Assembly: GCA_947497985.1 (NCBI GenBank)
Contig: CANMIX010000002.1
Span: 310,001 to 374,000 of the forward strand
From: an uncultured Paracoccaceae bacterium
GTDB lineage: Bacteria; Pseudomonadota; Alphaproteobacteria; Rhodobacterales; Rhodobacteraceae
Length of the DNA: 64,000 bases
Reading direction: 5' to 3'
Of this stretch, positions 1-7,514 are shown piece after piece. A program made the position numbers and the translations under genes. Numbering within the stretch: the stretch's first letter is position 1; every line of letters begins with the position of its first letter. The notes under the pieces are model-generated. The model saw nothing but the letters and a program-made list of their open reading frames with translations. It ran no database searches and had not been told where the DNA came from.

Positions 1-1
1 A

Positions 2-85
2 GACAGCGTTGATTTGCTCGCCTTGGTCAGCCAGGACGGCCAACGCTGGCGGTTTCGTCGCATCTTGCCGATCGCACCCCTGTGA
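2..85 (+). CDS. C-terminal tail of an unidentified protein (partial)
   Basis: An open frame enters from the left edge and ends at TGA 83-85, giving 27 codons ending SQDGQRWRFRRILPIAPL. The basic, tryptophan-containing end looks like real coding sequence, and the next gene converges on it. The fragment is too short to assign a family. It could be chance. Confidence 0.4.
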   Translation, partial: DSVDLLALVSQDGQRWRFRRILPIAPL

Positions 86-133
86 CATCGCGCCCCGGTT
101 ACAAGGGCGCCGCGGGTTGAACCTTGGATGGGA

Positions 134-511
134 TCAACGCTCTTCGGCGCGGCAAATCTCATCGTAGCGATCCATGACTTCGGCGGCGTGTGCCATAACA
201 TGGGGGCCGCTGACCTGGGTCGCGAGGGTCATCAACTCTGCCAGTTGATCCCGACTAAAACCGCAATAATGCAGGATTCGAAGCTGAGGCAAAAAATAAT
301 GACTTTGCCCAGTGGTCACCGCCAAAGACAGCAGCGCCAGCGCCTGCTCATACGGGCCGATCCCCTTGGTAGACGATGACTGAGCCTCCTCTGCCAAGAT
401 CGAGGTTGTCTGCGTCTTAGTTGACCCTGCATGCAAATCCAAGGTGGTGGTCGGCGCTGGGTCGACAAGGCGCAGATGGGGCCGGGATGTGGAGTGTTTC
501 TTGTGCTTCAC
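134..511 (-). CDS. Hypothetical protein, 125 aa
   Basis: The start is the GTG at 511-509, preceded by a strong AAGGAGAG ribosome site. A longer frame upstream would overlap the methyltransferase gene and has no such signal. The N-terminal third (residues 1-45) is basic and low in complexity. The C-terminal part from about residue 50 (GPYEQALALLSLAVTTGQ onward) looks helical and compact. I do not recognise the family. It follows the DUF938 methyltransferase on the same strand after 82 bases, so the two may be co-transcribed. Confidence 0.7.
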   Translation of the reverse strand: MKHKKHSTSRPHLRLVDPAPTTTLDLHAGSTKTQTTSILAEEAQSSSTKGIGPYEQALALLSLAVTTGQSHYFLPQLRILHYCGFSRDQLAELMTLATQVSGPHVMAHAAEVMDRYDEICRAEER

Positions 512-593
512 AGTGATCTCTCCTTGGGTCTTGCGACGCAGGTTCAGCGTGGGCAGAAAATGACAGGGTGGTCTTTGAGGGTGATCAGTCGGC

Positions 594-1262
594 TCATGAT
601 GACGTTGGGCGAATATTTTCGCCGACCAGAAGCAGATTGTTGGCGGGCATCTCGATGGGTTCCATGACGGCAAGGCCAAGCTGCTCAAAAAGAGCCCGGA
701 TCGCCAGATCATCCTTGTAGCCGATCTCACAATCATGGGAGCGCAGGCTTGCGTCAAATTGCTGGTCGCCTTGGCTGGTCAGGCGCCCGTGGCGACGGAA
801 AGGGCCATAAAGCAGAATGCGACCACCGGGAGCAAGGGCGCTGGCAGCTTCACGGATCAGGGTCTCGGCTTCCTGATCGCTGACCAGATGTAACAGGTTG
901 ACCAGCAGGATAAGATCCTGAGCCGGCAGAGCCTGAGCCCAGCCTGCGCTGGTGGCATCGATTTGCTTGGGCGGCAGGATATTGTCGGTGCCGTTGATGT
1001 CAGCATAAGCGCGGATGCTAGACAGGCGGGCTGGATCCACGTCGCTGGGTTGCCAGCTAAGGTGGGGCAGGGCTGCAGCAAAGGCGAGCATGTGCTGACC
1101 GGTGCCACTTGCAAGCTCAAGGGCGCGCCCGTCTTGTGGGGCAAGGCGCAGGATCTGGGTCAACAGCGCCTCTTGATTGCGGGCAGCGGAGGGCGCGAAC
1201 ATGCGGCCTGTTGCATCGGTGTCAGCAACAGAAGCGGAGCCAGGAACAGATCGTAAGGGCAT
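594..1262 (-). CDS. DUF938-type SAM-dependent methyltransferase
   Basis: A 222-residue protein with a Rossmann methyltransferase fold. The SAM-binding glycine motif is LELASGTGQH (about residues 48-57), with an acidic strand end near PSDVDP and a typical APGGRILLYGPF segment. The order and the NQEALLTQILR lead match the DUF938 family, whose substrate is not established. The ATG at 1262 is preceded by GGAGG. The gene reads leftward and is followed by the 125-aa unknown gene. Confidence 0.85.
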   Translation of the reverse strand: MPLRSVPGSASVADTDATGRMFAPSAARNQEALLTQILRLAPQDGRALELASGTGQHMLAFAAALPHLSWQPSDVDPARLSSIRAYADINGTDNILPPKQIDATSAGWAQALPAQDLILLVNLLHLVSDQEAETLIREAASALAPGGRILLYGPFRRHGRLTSQGDQQFDASLRSHDCEIGYKDDLAIRALFEQLGLAVMEPIEMPANNLLLVGENIRPTSS

Positions 1263-1550
1263 ATGTCAATATCCTCCGTTTGCATGTCAGGTGCGTGTCG
1301 TCCGCGGATCATCGGACAACAAGGGGCGGCCGGTTGGTGGGTTCGCGTTTCCCTTACCCGAATTCACTCCGCAAGACTTTGATCCCGCGCAAGCCCCGCA
1401 TCTTGTGAGAGGTTCACCCTGCCACGGCTTCGGCGGCGTTCAAAGGGAGATCCCATCACAGTCGCGTGCTCGGCAAGGGCTGGCCGAATGCCTGCCTGGA
1501 TCATGGGCAAATCCACGCAGTAAGGCGGCGAAGAGACTAATCGCAAGAGA
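1263..1550. other. Non-coding stretch upstream of the DUF938 gene
   Basis: No convincing gene is seen. Open frames here lack ribosome sites and recognisable protein motifs. It should hold the promoter for the leftward methyltransferase gene, but no clear -35/-10 pair could be picked. It runs into the structured repeat that follows. Confidence 0.5.
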
Positions 1551-1690
1551 AGCCCTCCCGCGCCCGCAGGTGCCTTGCCTGTGGCAAGACCCCTTTGCGG
1601 CCTTGGGCCAGGCTCGGCGCGGATGCGCCGAGCCTGGCCCAACGGAAGCGGATGCGCCTTTTGGCGGATCTGGCGACGGGCGGGAGGACC
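1551..1690. repeat. Structured multi-hairpin repeat, copy A
   Basis: A closing stem pairs CCTCCCG (1554-1560) plus CCCG (1563-1566) with CGGG (1677-1680) and CGGGAGG (1681-1687), leaving a CG bulge at 1561-1562. Inside are three hairpins: CTTGCC/GGCAAG (1574-1588), a perfect 18-bp stem (1603-1620 with 1625-1642, loop GGAT), and a weaker one at 1651-1670. A second copy at 44951-45090 keeps the outer stem, the CAGGTG segment and GCGGCCTTGGGC but has different hairpin sequences that still pair. Function unknown. Confidence 0.8.
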
Positions 1691-1730
1691 CCATTTGTCG
1701 TTGGGAAGAGCGCAGATGATGCTCGCTTGA

Positions 1731-1758
1731 AAAAGCCCGCCGGGTGGGGCGGGCTTTT
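1731..1758 (-). terminator. Rho-independent terminator of the purine operon
   Basis: An 11-bp GC-rich stem, AAAAGCCCGCC (1731-1741) with GGCGGGCTTTT (1748-1758), ends in a T-run on the minus strand. It lies 23 bases beyond the stop of the BMP binding-protein gene. The symmetric A/T flanks could let it work in both directions. Confidence 0.85.
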
Positions 1759-1780
1759 GGTGTTTCAATATCGGTGCCGC

Positions 1781-2854
1781 TTATTGCGGGATGTCGCCGG
1801 TCAGACCTTCAACAAAGAAGTTCATGCCCGCCAATGTGCCATCATCCGCAGTCTCACCTTCGGCCAGCCAGTCGCTGCCGTCCTGCTTCTTCAACGGACC
1901 GGTGAAGGGGAAATATTCGCCTGCCGCAATCGCATCTTTCAGCGCCAGCGCTTCGGCTCTTACCTCCGTTGGAACCGCATCTGTGATCTCACCAATGCCA
2001 ACCATGCCGGGTGCGATACCGTCCCATGTGTCAACGCTTTCCCATGTGCCGTCCATCACAGCCTTGGTGCGTGCCACGTAGTAGGGACCCCAGTTGTCGA
2101 TGATGGAGGACACGCGCGGGAAGGGGCCGTATTCCGCCATATCCGACGCCTGACCAAAGGTCACAACATTGCCCGCTGCCTGTGCCGCTGCCTGCGGCGC
2201 GGTGGAGTCGGTGTGCTGCAGGATCACATCCGCGCCCTGTTCGATCAGAACCTTGGCCGCGTCCGCCTCTTTCGCGGGATCAAACCAAGTGAAGGCCCAG
2301 ACGATTTTGAACTCCACATCTGGGTTTACCTTCTTGGCGTGGATAAAGGCCGAGTTGATGCCGCGGATCACTTCGGGGATCGGGAAAGACCCGATATAGC
2401 CCACAACATTGGATTTGGTCATATGGCCGGCAATGACGCCCTGAACCGCGCGTCCTTCATAGAAACGGGCGGAATAGGTCGAGACGTTGTCCGCGCGCTT
2501 ATAGCCGGTGGCGTGCTCGAATTTCACGTTGGGGAATTTCTTCGCCACGTTGATGGTTGGATCCATGTACCCAAAGGAGGTGGTAAAGATCAGGTCTGCG
2601 CCTTCCAGCGCCATCTGGGTCATGACGCGTTCGCTGTCTGGGCCTTCGGCCACGTTTTCCACATAGACCGTCTCGACCTTGTCACCAAAGGCGGCCTCAA
2701 CCGCCTTGCGGCCCTGATCGTGTTCATAGGTCCAGCCGCCATCGCCAACCGGGCCCACGTAAACAAAGCCAACCTTGGTCGGATCATCCGCCATGGCACC
2801 AGATGCCAGGCCCAAAGCCATCGCGGCGCTGGCCAGAAGTGTAGTCAATTTCAT
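1781..2854 (-). CDS. BMP-family substrate-binding protein of a nucleoside/purine ABC transporter
   Basis: A 357-residue periplasmic binding protein. The start is the ATG at 2854 with GGGGGA upstream; an in-frame codon five residues earlier would spoil the signal peptide. Residues 1-22 (MKLTTLLASAAMALGLASGA then MA) form a Sec signal peptide. The mature protein shows the Bmp/PnrA-like pattern: VGFVYVGPVGDGGWTYEHDQ, VIFTTSFGYMD-type and YIGSFPIPEVIRGINSF-type segments. Family members bind purine nucleosides or bases. It is the last gene of the leftward xdh-transporter operon, which supports a purine ligand; the exact ligand is inferred. Confidence 0.9.
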   Translation of the reverse strand: MKLTTLLASAAMALGLASGAMADDPTKVGFVYVGPVGDGGWTYEHDQGRKAVEAAFGDKVETVYVENVAEGPDSERVMTQMALEGADLIFTTSFGYMDPTINVAKKFPNVKFEHATGYKRADNVSTYSARFYEGRAVQGVIAGHMTKSNVVGYIGSFPIPEVIRGINSAFIHAKKVNPDVEFKIVWAFTWFDPAKEADAAKVLIEQGADVILQHTDSTAPQAAAQAAGNVVTFGQASDMAEYGPFPRVSSIIDNWGPYYVARTKAVMDGTWESVDTWDGIAPGMVGIGEITDAVPTEVRAEALALKDAIAAGEYFPFTGPLKKQDGSDWLAEGETADDGTLAGMNFFVEGLTGDIPQ

Positions 2855-2917
2855 CAAGGGTTCCCCCATATTTGTTGTCGTTTCCCCCTGTGTCGGGGGA
2901 TGAGAAATGCGCTCGGT

Positions 2918-3838
2918 TTACCGAGACGCATGGAAAACGCGGCCAAGCGCAGCGGGTGCGCTGCTTTTGTCCGCAGAAAGAATAACCAAAACCACGATGG
3001 TGATCAGATAGGGTGACATTGCCAGATACTCGACCGGGATGGCAACGCCAGCTGCCTGCAGGTTCAGCTGCACCACGGTAACACCGCCAAAAAGATAAGC
3101 ACCGAGCAAAGCGCGCCAGGGCTTCCAGCTGGCAAAAACCACCAGCGCCAGTGCAATCCAGCCAACGCCTGCGGTCATGCCTTCGGTCCATTGGGGGACC
3201 CGGATCAGGCTGATGTAAGCACCGCCAAGCCCCGCACAAGCGCCGCCAAACAGGATCGCAAGGATACGAATACGCACGACCTTATACCCCAACGCATGGG
3301 CCGCATCATGATTTTCCCCCACCGCACGCAGGATCAAACCGGTGCGGGTGAACTTCAGCACCGCCCAAGTGGCCGCCACCAGTGCGATCCCGAAATAGAC
3401 CATCAGATCATGGTTGAACAGGATCGGACCAACAACGGGCAGGTCGCTGAGCCCCGCGATCTCAACCTTGGGCGTAGTGGGCGGTTTGACCCCCACATAG
3501 GATTGCCCCAGTAATGCCGACAGCCCCAATCCAAAGAGCGTCAACGCAAGGCCAGATGCCACCTGATTGGCCAGCGCAAATTGCGTCAGCACCACAAAGA
3601 GGCACGAGAGCAGCGCCCCAGCCCCGGCGGCCGCCACAAAGCCCACCGCAGGCGATCCGGTCTCCACCGTCACCGCAAATCCGGCAATGGCCCCGGTGAT
3701 CATCATGCCTTCGACGCCAAGGTTCAAAACGCCCGATTTCTCAACAATCAGCTCGCCAATCGCCGCCAGCAACACAGGGGTCGCCGCGACCATCAGGAAT
3801 GCAATCAGCTGGACCGGGTTAATTGCAGACAGATCCAT
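2918..3838 (-). CDS. ABC transporter permease (nucleoside/purine type, second permease)
   Basis: A 306-residue integral membrane protein with about eight or nine hydrophobic segments. Its N-terminal EKSGVLNLGVEGMM motif is typical of the BPD_transp_2 permeases paired with BMP proteins (YufQ/NupC-like). The ATG at 3838 overlaps the stop of the preceding permease by one base (TGATG), indicating translational coupling. It should form a heterodimer with that permease and import the ligand delivered by the BMP protein. Confidence 0.9.
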   Translation of the reverse strand: MDLSAINPVQLIAFLMVAATPVLLAAIGELIVEKSGVLNLGVEGMMITGAIAGFAVTVETGSPAVGFVAAAGAGALLSCLFVVLTQFALANQVASGLALTLFGLGLSALLGQSYVGVKPPTTPKVEIAGLSDLPVVGPILFNHDLMVYFGIALVAATWAVLKFTRTGLILRAVGENHDAAHALGYKVVRIRILAILFGGACAGLGGAYISLIRVPQWTEGMTAGVGWIALALVVFASWKPWRALLGAYLFGGVTVVQLNLQAAGVAIPVEYLAMSPYLITIVVLVILSADKSSAPAALGRVFHASR

Positions 3839-4920
3839 CACGCCACCTCGCTGGCACCCAGACGGATGCGGAAATTGGTCAATACGTCAAAGGCAAGCAG
3901 GAAGAACAACAACATCCCCTGAAACACTTGGATAGCGGCTGAGGGCAGCCCCAGATTGGACTGGGCAATGTCGCCGCCAATGTAAGTCAGCGCCATCAAT
4001 GCACCGGCCAACAGGATGCCAACCGGATGCAGTCGGCCCAGAAAGGCCACGATAATCGCCGTGAACCCGTAGCCGACGTTGAAATCAATGCTGACCACTC
4101 CTGCAGGGCCAGAGACCTCGAACAGTCCCGCAAGCCCGGCCAAGGCACCTGATATGCCAAGGCAGAACAACACCAGCCGGGCAGGGGATACGCCCGCAAA
4201 CCGTGCGGCGCGTGGTGCATCGCCGGTTAGCCGGATGTGAAAGCCGGTCATATGCTTGTTCACCAGAACATAGGCAAAGATCACTGCAATCAGCGCCGCC
4301 GCCGCGCCCCAATGCAGGCCAGAGCCAGCAATCAGCTCTGCATTATGGGCGCTGTCGTACTGTTGCAGGTTGCGACTGCCCGGAAAGCCAAATCCTTCGG
4401 GGTTCTTCAACAATCCCAATGACATGGATGCCAGTAACTGCTCGGCCACATAGACCAGCATGAGGGAAACCAAAATCTCATTGGTGCCAAAGCGGGTCTT
4501 CAGGATCGCGGGGATCATTGCCCAGGCCCAACCGCCCAACGCGCCCGCCAAAACCATCAGCGGGAAGATAAAGACGCTTTCTGTAGGGTAAAACGCCAAA
4601 CCCACGCCGGCCCCGGTCAACGCGCCGATAATATATTGCCCCTCGGCACCAATGTTCCAGATGCCGGCCTTGAACCCCAGCGACAGGCCAATGGCGATCA
4701 AAACCAAGGGCGCGCCTTTCACCACCAGCTGCGGGCGATAATAAAAGGAAAACTCACCAAACAGCGGCTCCCAGAAAATCGTGCGGATTGCGACAATTGG
4801 ATCTTTGCCAAGGGCTGCAAACAACAAGCCCCCCGCCAGCATCGTCGCAAGAACCGCTACCACCGGCGTGGCCAGCGACCACCCGCGCGAGGGATCTGGC
4901 CGTTTTTCAAGTCGGATCAT
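3838..4920 (-). CDS. ABC transporter permease (nucleoside/purine type, first permease)
   Basis: A 360-residue membrane protein of the YufP-like branch, with the characteristic KAGIWNIGAEGQYIIGALTG segment. I chose the ATG at 4920, which has GGGGGA about eight bases upstream; a GTG at 4941 is possible and would add seven residues. Multiple hydrophobic helices run from about residue 15 to the end. It lies 93 bases after the ATPase gene, a gap that carries a short dispersed repeat, and is coupled to the next permease. Confidence 0.88.
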   Translation of the reverse strand: MIRLEKRPDPSRGWSLATPVVAVLATMLAGGLLFAALGKDPIVAIRTIFWEPLFGEFSFYYRPQLVVKGAPLVLIAIGLSLGFKAGIWNIGAEGQYIIGALTGAGVGLAFYPTESVFIFPLMVLAGALGGWAWAMIPAILKTRFGTNEILVSLMLVYVAEQLLASMSLGLLKNPEGFGFPGSRNLQQYDSAHNAELIAGSGLHWGAAAALIAVIFAYVLVNKHMTGFHIRLTGDAPRAARFAGVSPARLVLFCLGISGALAGLAGLFEVSGPAGVVSIDFNVGYGFTAIIVAFLGRLHPVGILLAGALMALTYIGGDIAQSNLGLPSAAIQVFQGMLLFFLLAFDVLTNFRIRLGASEVA

Positions 4921-4960
4921 CTCTGCATCCCCCACCGGCACATGTTCTGCAAAGGCCGTC

Positions 4961-4993
4961 TTTCATCTTTTCCAAAATACTTCCGCCGGAGGG
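4961..4993. repeat. Short dispersed repeat (CATCTTTTCCAAAATACTTC type)
   Basis: The sequence TTTCATCTTTTCCAAAATAC continuing TTCCGCCGGAGG sits between the ATPase and permease genes. Its reverse complement recurs with few changes at 10710-10741 inside xdhA. I recall similar sequences dispersed in other Rhodobacterales genomes, but cannot check this here. Confidence 0.7.
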
Positions 4994-5013
4994 AAACAGC
5001 ACACAAAGGGTTG

Positions 5014-6531
5014 TTACACATGCGCAACCTCCATCCCATGCGCCCCGCCCATCATCAGGCCAATCTCATCCACGCTCAGCCCCTGGGTGCTGCGCGGCGC
5101 GCTCAACCGTCCTTCGTTGAGGGCCGCAAAATTGTCCGAGATCTCCATCAACTCATCCAGATCCTGGCTGATGCAGATCACCGCCGCCCCCTTGGCGGCC
5201 AGATCCAACAAGGACTGACGGATGGCAGCTGCGGCCGCCGCATCCACACCCCATGTGGGTTGGTTCACCACAAGGACATCCGGGTCTTGCAGGACTTCGC
5301 GGCCAATCACAAATTTCTGCAAATTGCCCCCTGACAGCGCGCGCGCCGCATTGCCAGGACCCGGCGTGCGCACGTCAAATCCGGCAATCACCGCTTCGGC
5401 AAATTCTTTGGCGCGGGACCAGTGGATCATGCCGCGCGTCTCTAACCCCTGGCGCACCGATCCGGTCAGCAGCGCATTTTCCGTCAGGCTCATATCGGGA
5501 GCGGCGGCATGACCCAACCGTTCCTCGGGCGCGGCCAGCACGCCCAGTTTGCGTCGTTTGGTGGGGTTCATCTGACCGATGGCATCCCCATGCAACAAAA
5601 CCTCACCAGGTGCACAAAGAACCTCGCCCGACAGGACCGACAGCAGCTCATCTTGACCATTGCCCGCAACCCCGCCAATGCCGAGGATCTCTCCCTTGTG
5701 GACGGTCAGGGTCACATCCTTGAGCGCGGTGCCAAAGGCCGACGGAGCAGGCACCGACAGGCCACGGATCGACAGGGCCACAGGCCCCAGTTCCCGCCCT
5801 GCGCGTTCGGGTGTCTTAAGGGCAGTGCCCACCATCATCTCGGCCATATCCCGCGCCGAGGTGTCGCGTGGCACACAGGCCCCAACATTCTGACCCAGCC
5901 GCAGGATGGTGGCAAAATCACACAAGGATCGGATCTCTTCCAGTTTGTGAGAGATATAGAGGATCGAGGTGCCTTCCGCCTTCAACTTGCGCAAGGTCTG
6001 AAACAGGATCTCCACTTCTTGCGGGGTCAGCACGGATGTGGGCTCATCCATGATCAAAAGCTTCGGATCCTGCAAAAGACAACGAATGATTTCAACCCGT
6101 TGACGTTCGCCCGCCGAAAGATCACCGACGGTGCGAAACGGATCCAGCGGCAGGCCATAGTTCTCCGAGACCGATTTGATCCGACTGGCCAGATCGCGCA
6201 TTTTCGGCGGGTTTTCCATGCCTAACGCAATGTTTTCCGCCACATTCAACGCATCAAACAAGGAGAAATGCTGGAACACCATGGCGATCCCATCGGCACG
6301 CGCCGCGCGTGGCTCGGCCGGGGCAAAGGCGCGTCCATTCAGCTCCATCATCCCACTGTCGGGTTTCACCAGACCATAGATCATCTTGACCAGGGTCGAT
6401 TTCCCGGCGCCATTCTCCCCTAACAAGGCATGGACTTCGCCCACTCCGATATCAAAGGAGACCTGATCATTGGCCACCACGCCGGGATAGGCCTTGGTCA
6501 GGCCCTTCAGGCTCAGCAATACGTCACTCAC
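5014..6531 (-). CDS. Double-domain ABC transporter ATPase (nucleoside/purine type)
   Basis: A 505-residue cytoplasmic ATPase with two nucleotide-binding domains. Domain 1 is complete: Walker A GENGAGKST (about 36-44), signature LSAGERQRVEI and Walker B LLIMDEPTSVL. Domain 2 is degenerate, as is usual in sugar/nucleoside importers of this type: GVAGNGQDEL replaces Walker A, LSGGNLQKFVI is kept, and VVNQPTWGVD replaces Walker B. The start is the GTG at 6531, whose bases overlap the xdhC stop (GTGA), so xdhC and transporter are translationally coupled. Confidence 0.92.
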   Translation of the reverse strand: MSDVLLSLKGLTKAYPGVVANDQVSFDIGVGEVHALLGENGAGKSTLVKMIYGLVKPDSGMMELNGRAFAPAEPRAARADGIAMVFQHFSLFDALNVAENIALGMENPPKMRDLASRIKSVSENYGLPLDPFRTVGDLSAGERQRVEIIRCLLQDPKLLIMDEPTSVLTPQEVEILFQTLRKLKAEGTSILYISHKLEEIRSLCDFATILRLGQNVGACVPRDTSARDMAEMMVGTALKTPERAGRELGPVALSIRGLSVPAPSAFGTALKDVTLTVHKGEILGIGGVAGNGQDELLSVLSGEVLCAPGEVLLHGDAIGQMNPTKRRKLGVLAAPEERLGHAAAPDMSLTENALLTGSVRQGLETRGMIHWSRAKEFAEAVIAGFDVRTPGPGNAARALSGGNLQKFVIGREVLQDPDVLVVNQPTWGVDAAAAAAIRQSLLDLAAKGAAVICISQDLDELMEISDNFAALNEGRLSAPRSTQGLSVDEIGLMMGGAHGMEVAHV

Positions 6532-7514
6532 GCGCGTCTGTCCTCTCTGTGTCCCTGCCGGATGGGCTCCGGTCTGTTTGTCTTTTTGCCCTGCACTGTC
6601 TGCAGGATCTGTGTTGCCACACCAATGGCGATCATCTGCGGGTGTTTTCCAAGCTTCGGATCGCCAATCGGGCAGGTGATCCGTGCGACAGACTGCGCTG
6701 TGTGGCCCATCTGAGCAAGTCGTGATCGAAACCGCGCCCATTTGGTGTCAGATCCGATCAATCCGGCAAAGGAAAACCCGTGGCAAAGCAAGGCGTTGCA
6801 TAGCGCGAGATCCAAAGCATGGGAATAGGTCAGCACCAGATGATGGGCATTTTTCGGCACATGTTTGACCAGCACTGTGGGCTCAGCCGCAGGCAGCACC
6901 GTCACCTGGTCGGGAATGTCATCAGGAAAGCGTTCGGGGCCGGTGTCGACCCATGTGATTTCAAGATCGGGCAGCGGTGACAGAACATCCACCAGCGCCC
7001 GTCCCACGTGGCCCGCGCCCCAGATCCAAACCGAGGTTTCTGGGCGCAGCACGGGCTCCACCAGCCAGCCCTCAATCAGCTCGGGCGTTGGTCGCTGTCC
7101 TTGCGCGCGCGCGTCCGCCAGCATCCGTTTGACGCGCAGCGGCATCTGTGGAGCGGCGTCAGCCGAGACAGGACGCACGATCACGTCGCCTTCAATCGTG
7201 GCAAGCCGGGCTGCATCATAAACTTCGCTCACCATGGTCACCGCCCCGCCGCAGCATTGCCCCAGATCCGGCCCCAAGGCACGGCGGATCACGAGCGTCT
7301 GCCCCTGTTGCAGGCGGGCGTCTTCCGCCGCTTCATACTCTAACGCACCGCCCCCAATGGTGCCGGACTGGCCGGGTGTTTCTGCATTGCCCCAAATCAG
7401 CATCGCAGCCCCGACTTCGCGCGGCGAGGACCCTTTGATCGCGGCAATCACAACCCGCACCACCCGCCCATGGGTGGCGATTGCGCGGCGTAAGTCGTTC
7501 AGATCAAAGCTCAT
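6528..7514 (-). CDS. xdhC: Xanthine dehydrogenase accessory protein XdhC
   Basis: A 328-residue protein that matures xanthine dehydrogenase; in Rhodobacter capsulatus XdhC binds and sulfurates the molybdenum cofactor before insertion. The N-terminal part has VIAAIKGSSPREVGAAM and GTIGGGALE, and the middle has GQCCGGAV. A Rossmann-like C-terminal domain carries IWGAGHVGRAL and the GLIGSDTKWARFRSRL segment. It overlaps xdhB upstream by four bases (ATGA) and the ABC ATPase downstream by four (GTGA). Confidence 0.95.
   Translation of the reverse strand: MSFDLNDLRRAIATHGRVVRVVIAAIKGSSPREVGAAMLIWGNAETPGQSGTIGGGALEYEAAEDARLQQGQTLVIRRALGPDLGQCCGGAVTMVSEVYDAARLATIEGDVIVRPVSADAAPQMPLRVKRMLADARAQGQRPTPELIEGWLVEPVLRPETSVWIWGAGHVGRALVDVLSPLPDLEITWVDTGPERFPDDIPDQVTVLPAAEPTVLVKHVPKNAHHLVLTYSHALDLALCNALLCHGFSFAGLIGSDTKWARFRSRLAQMGHTAQSVARITCPIGDPKLGKHPQMIAIGVATQILQTVQGKKTNRPEPIRQGHREDRRA

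Noticed and set aside
1364-1768. 134-codon leftward frame before the purine operon terminator
   Set aside because: It runs through the structured repeat and the terminator; composition follows the hairpins rather than a protein.
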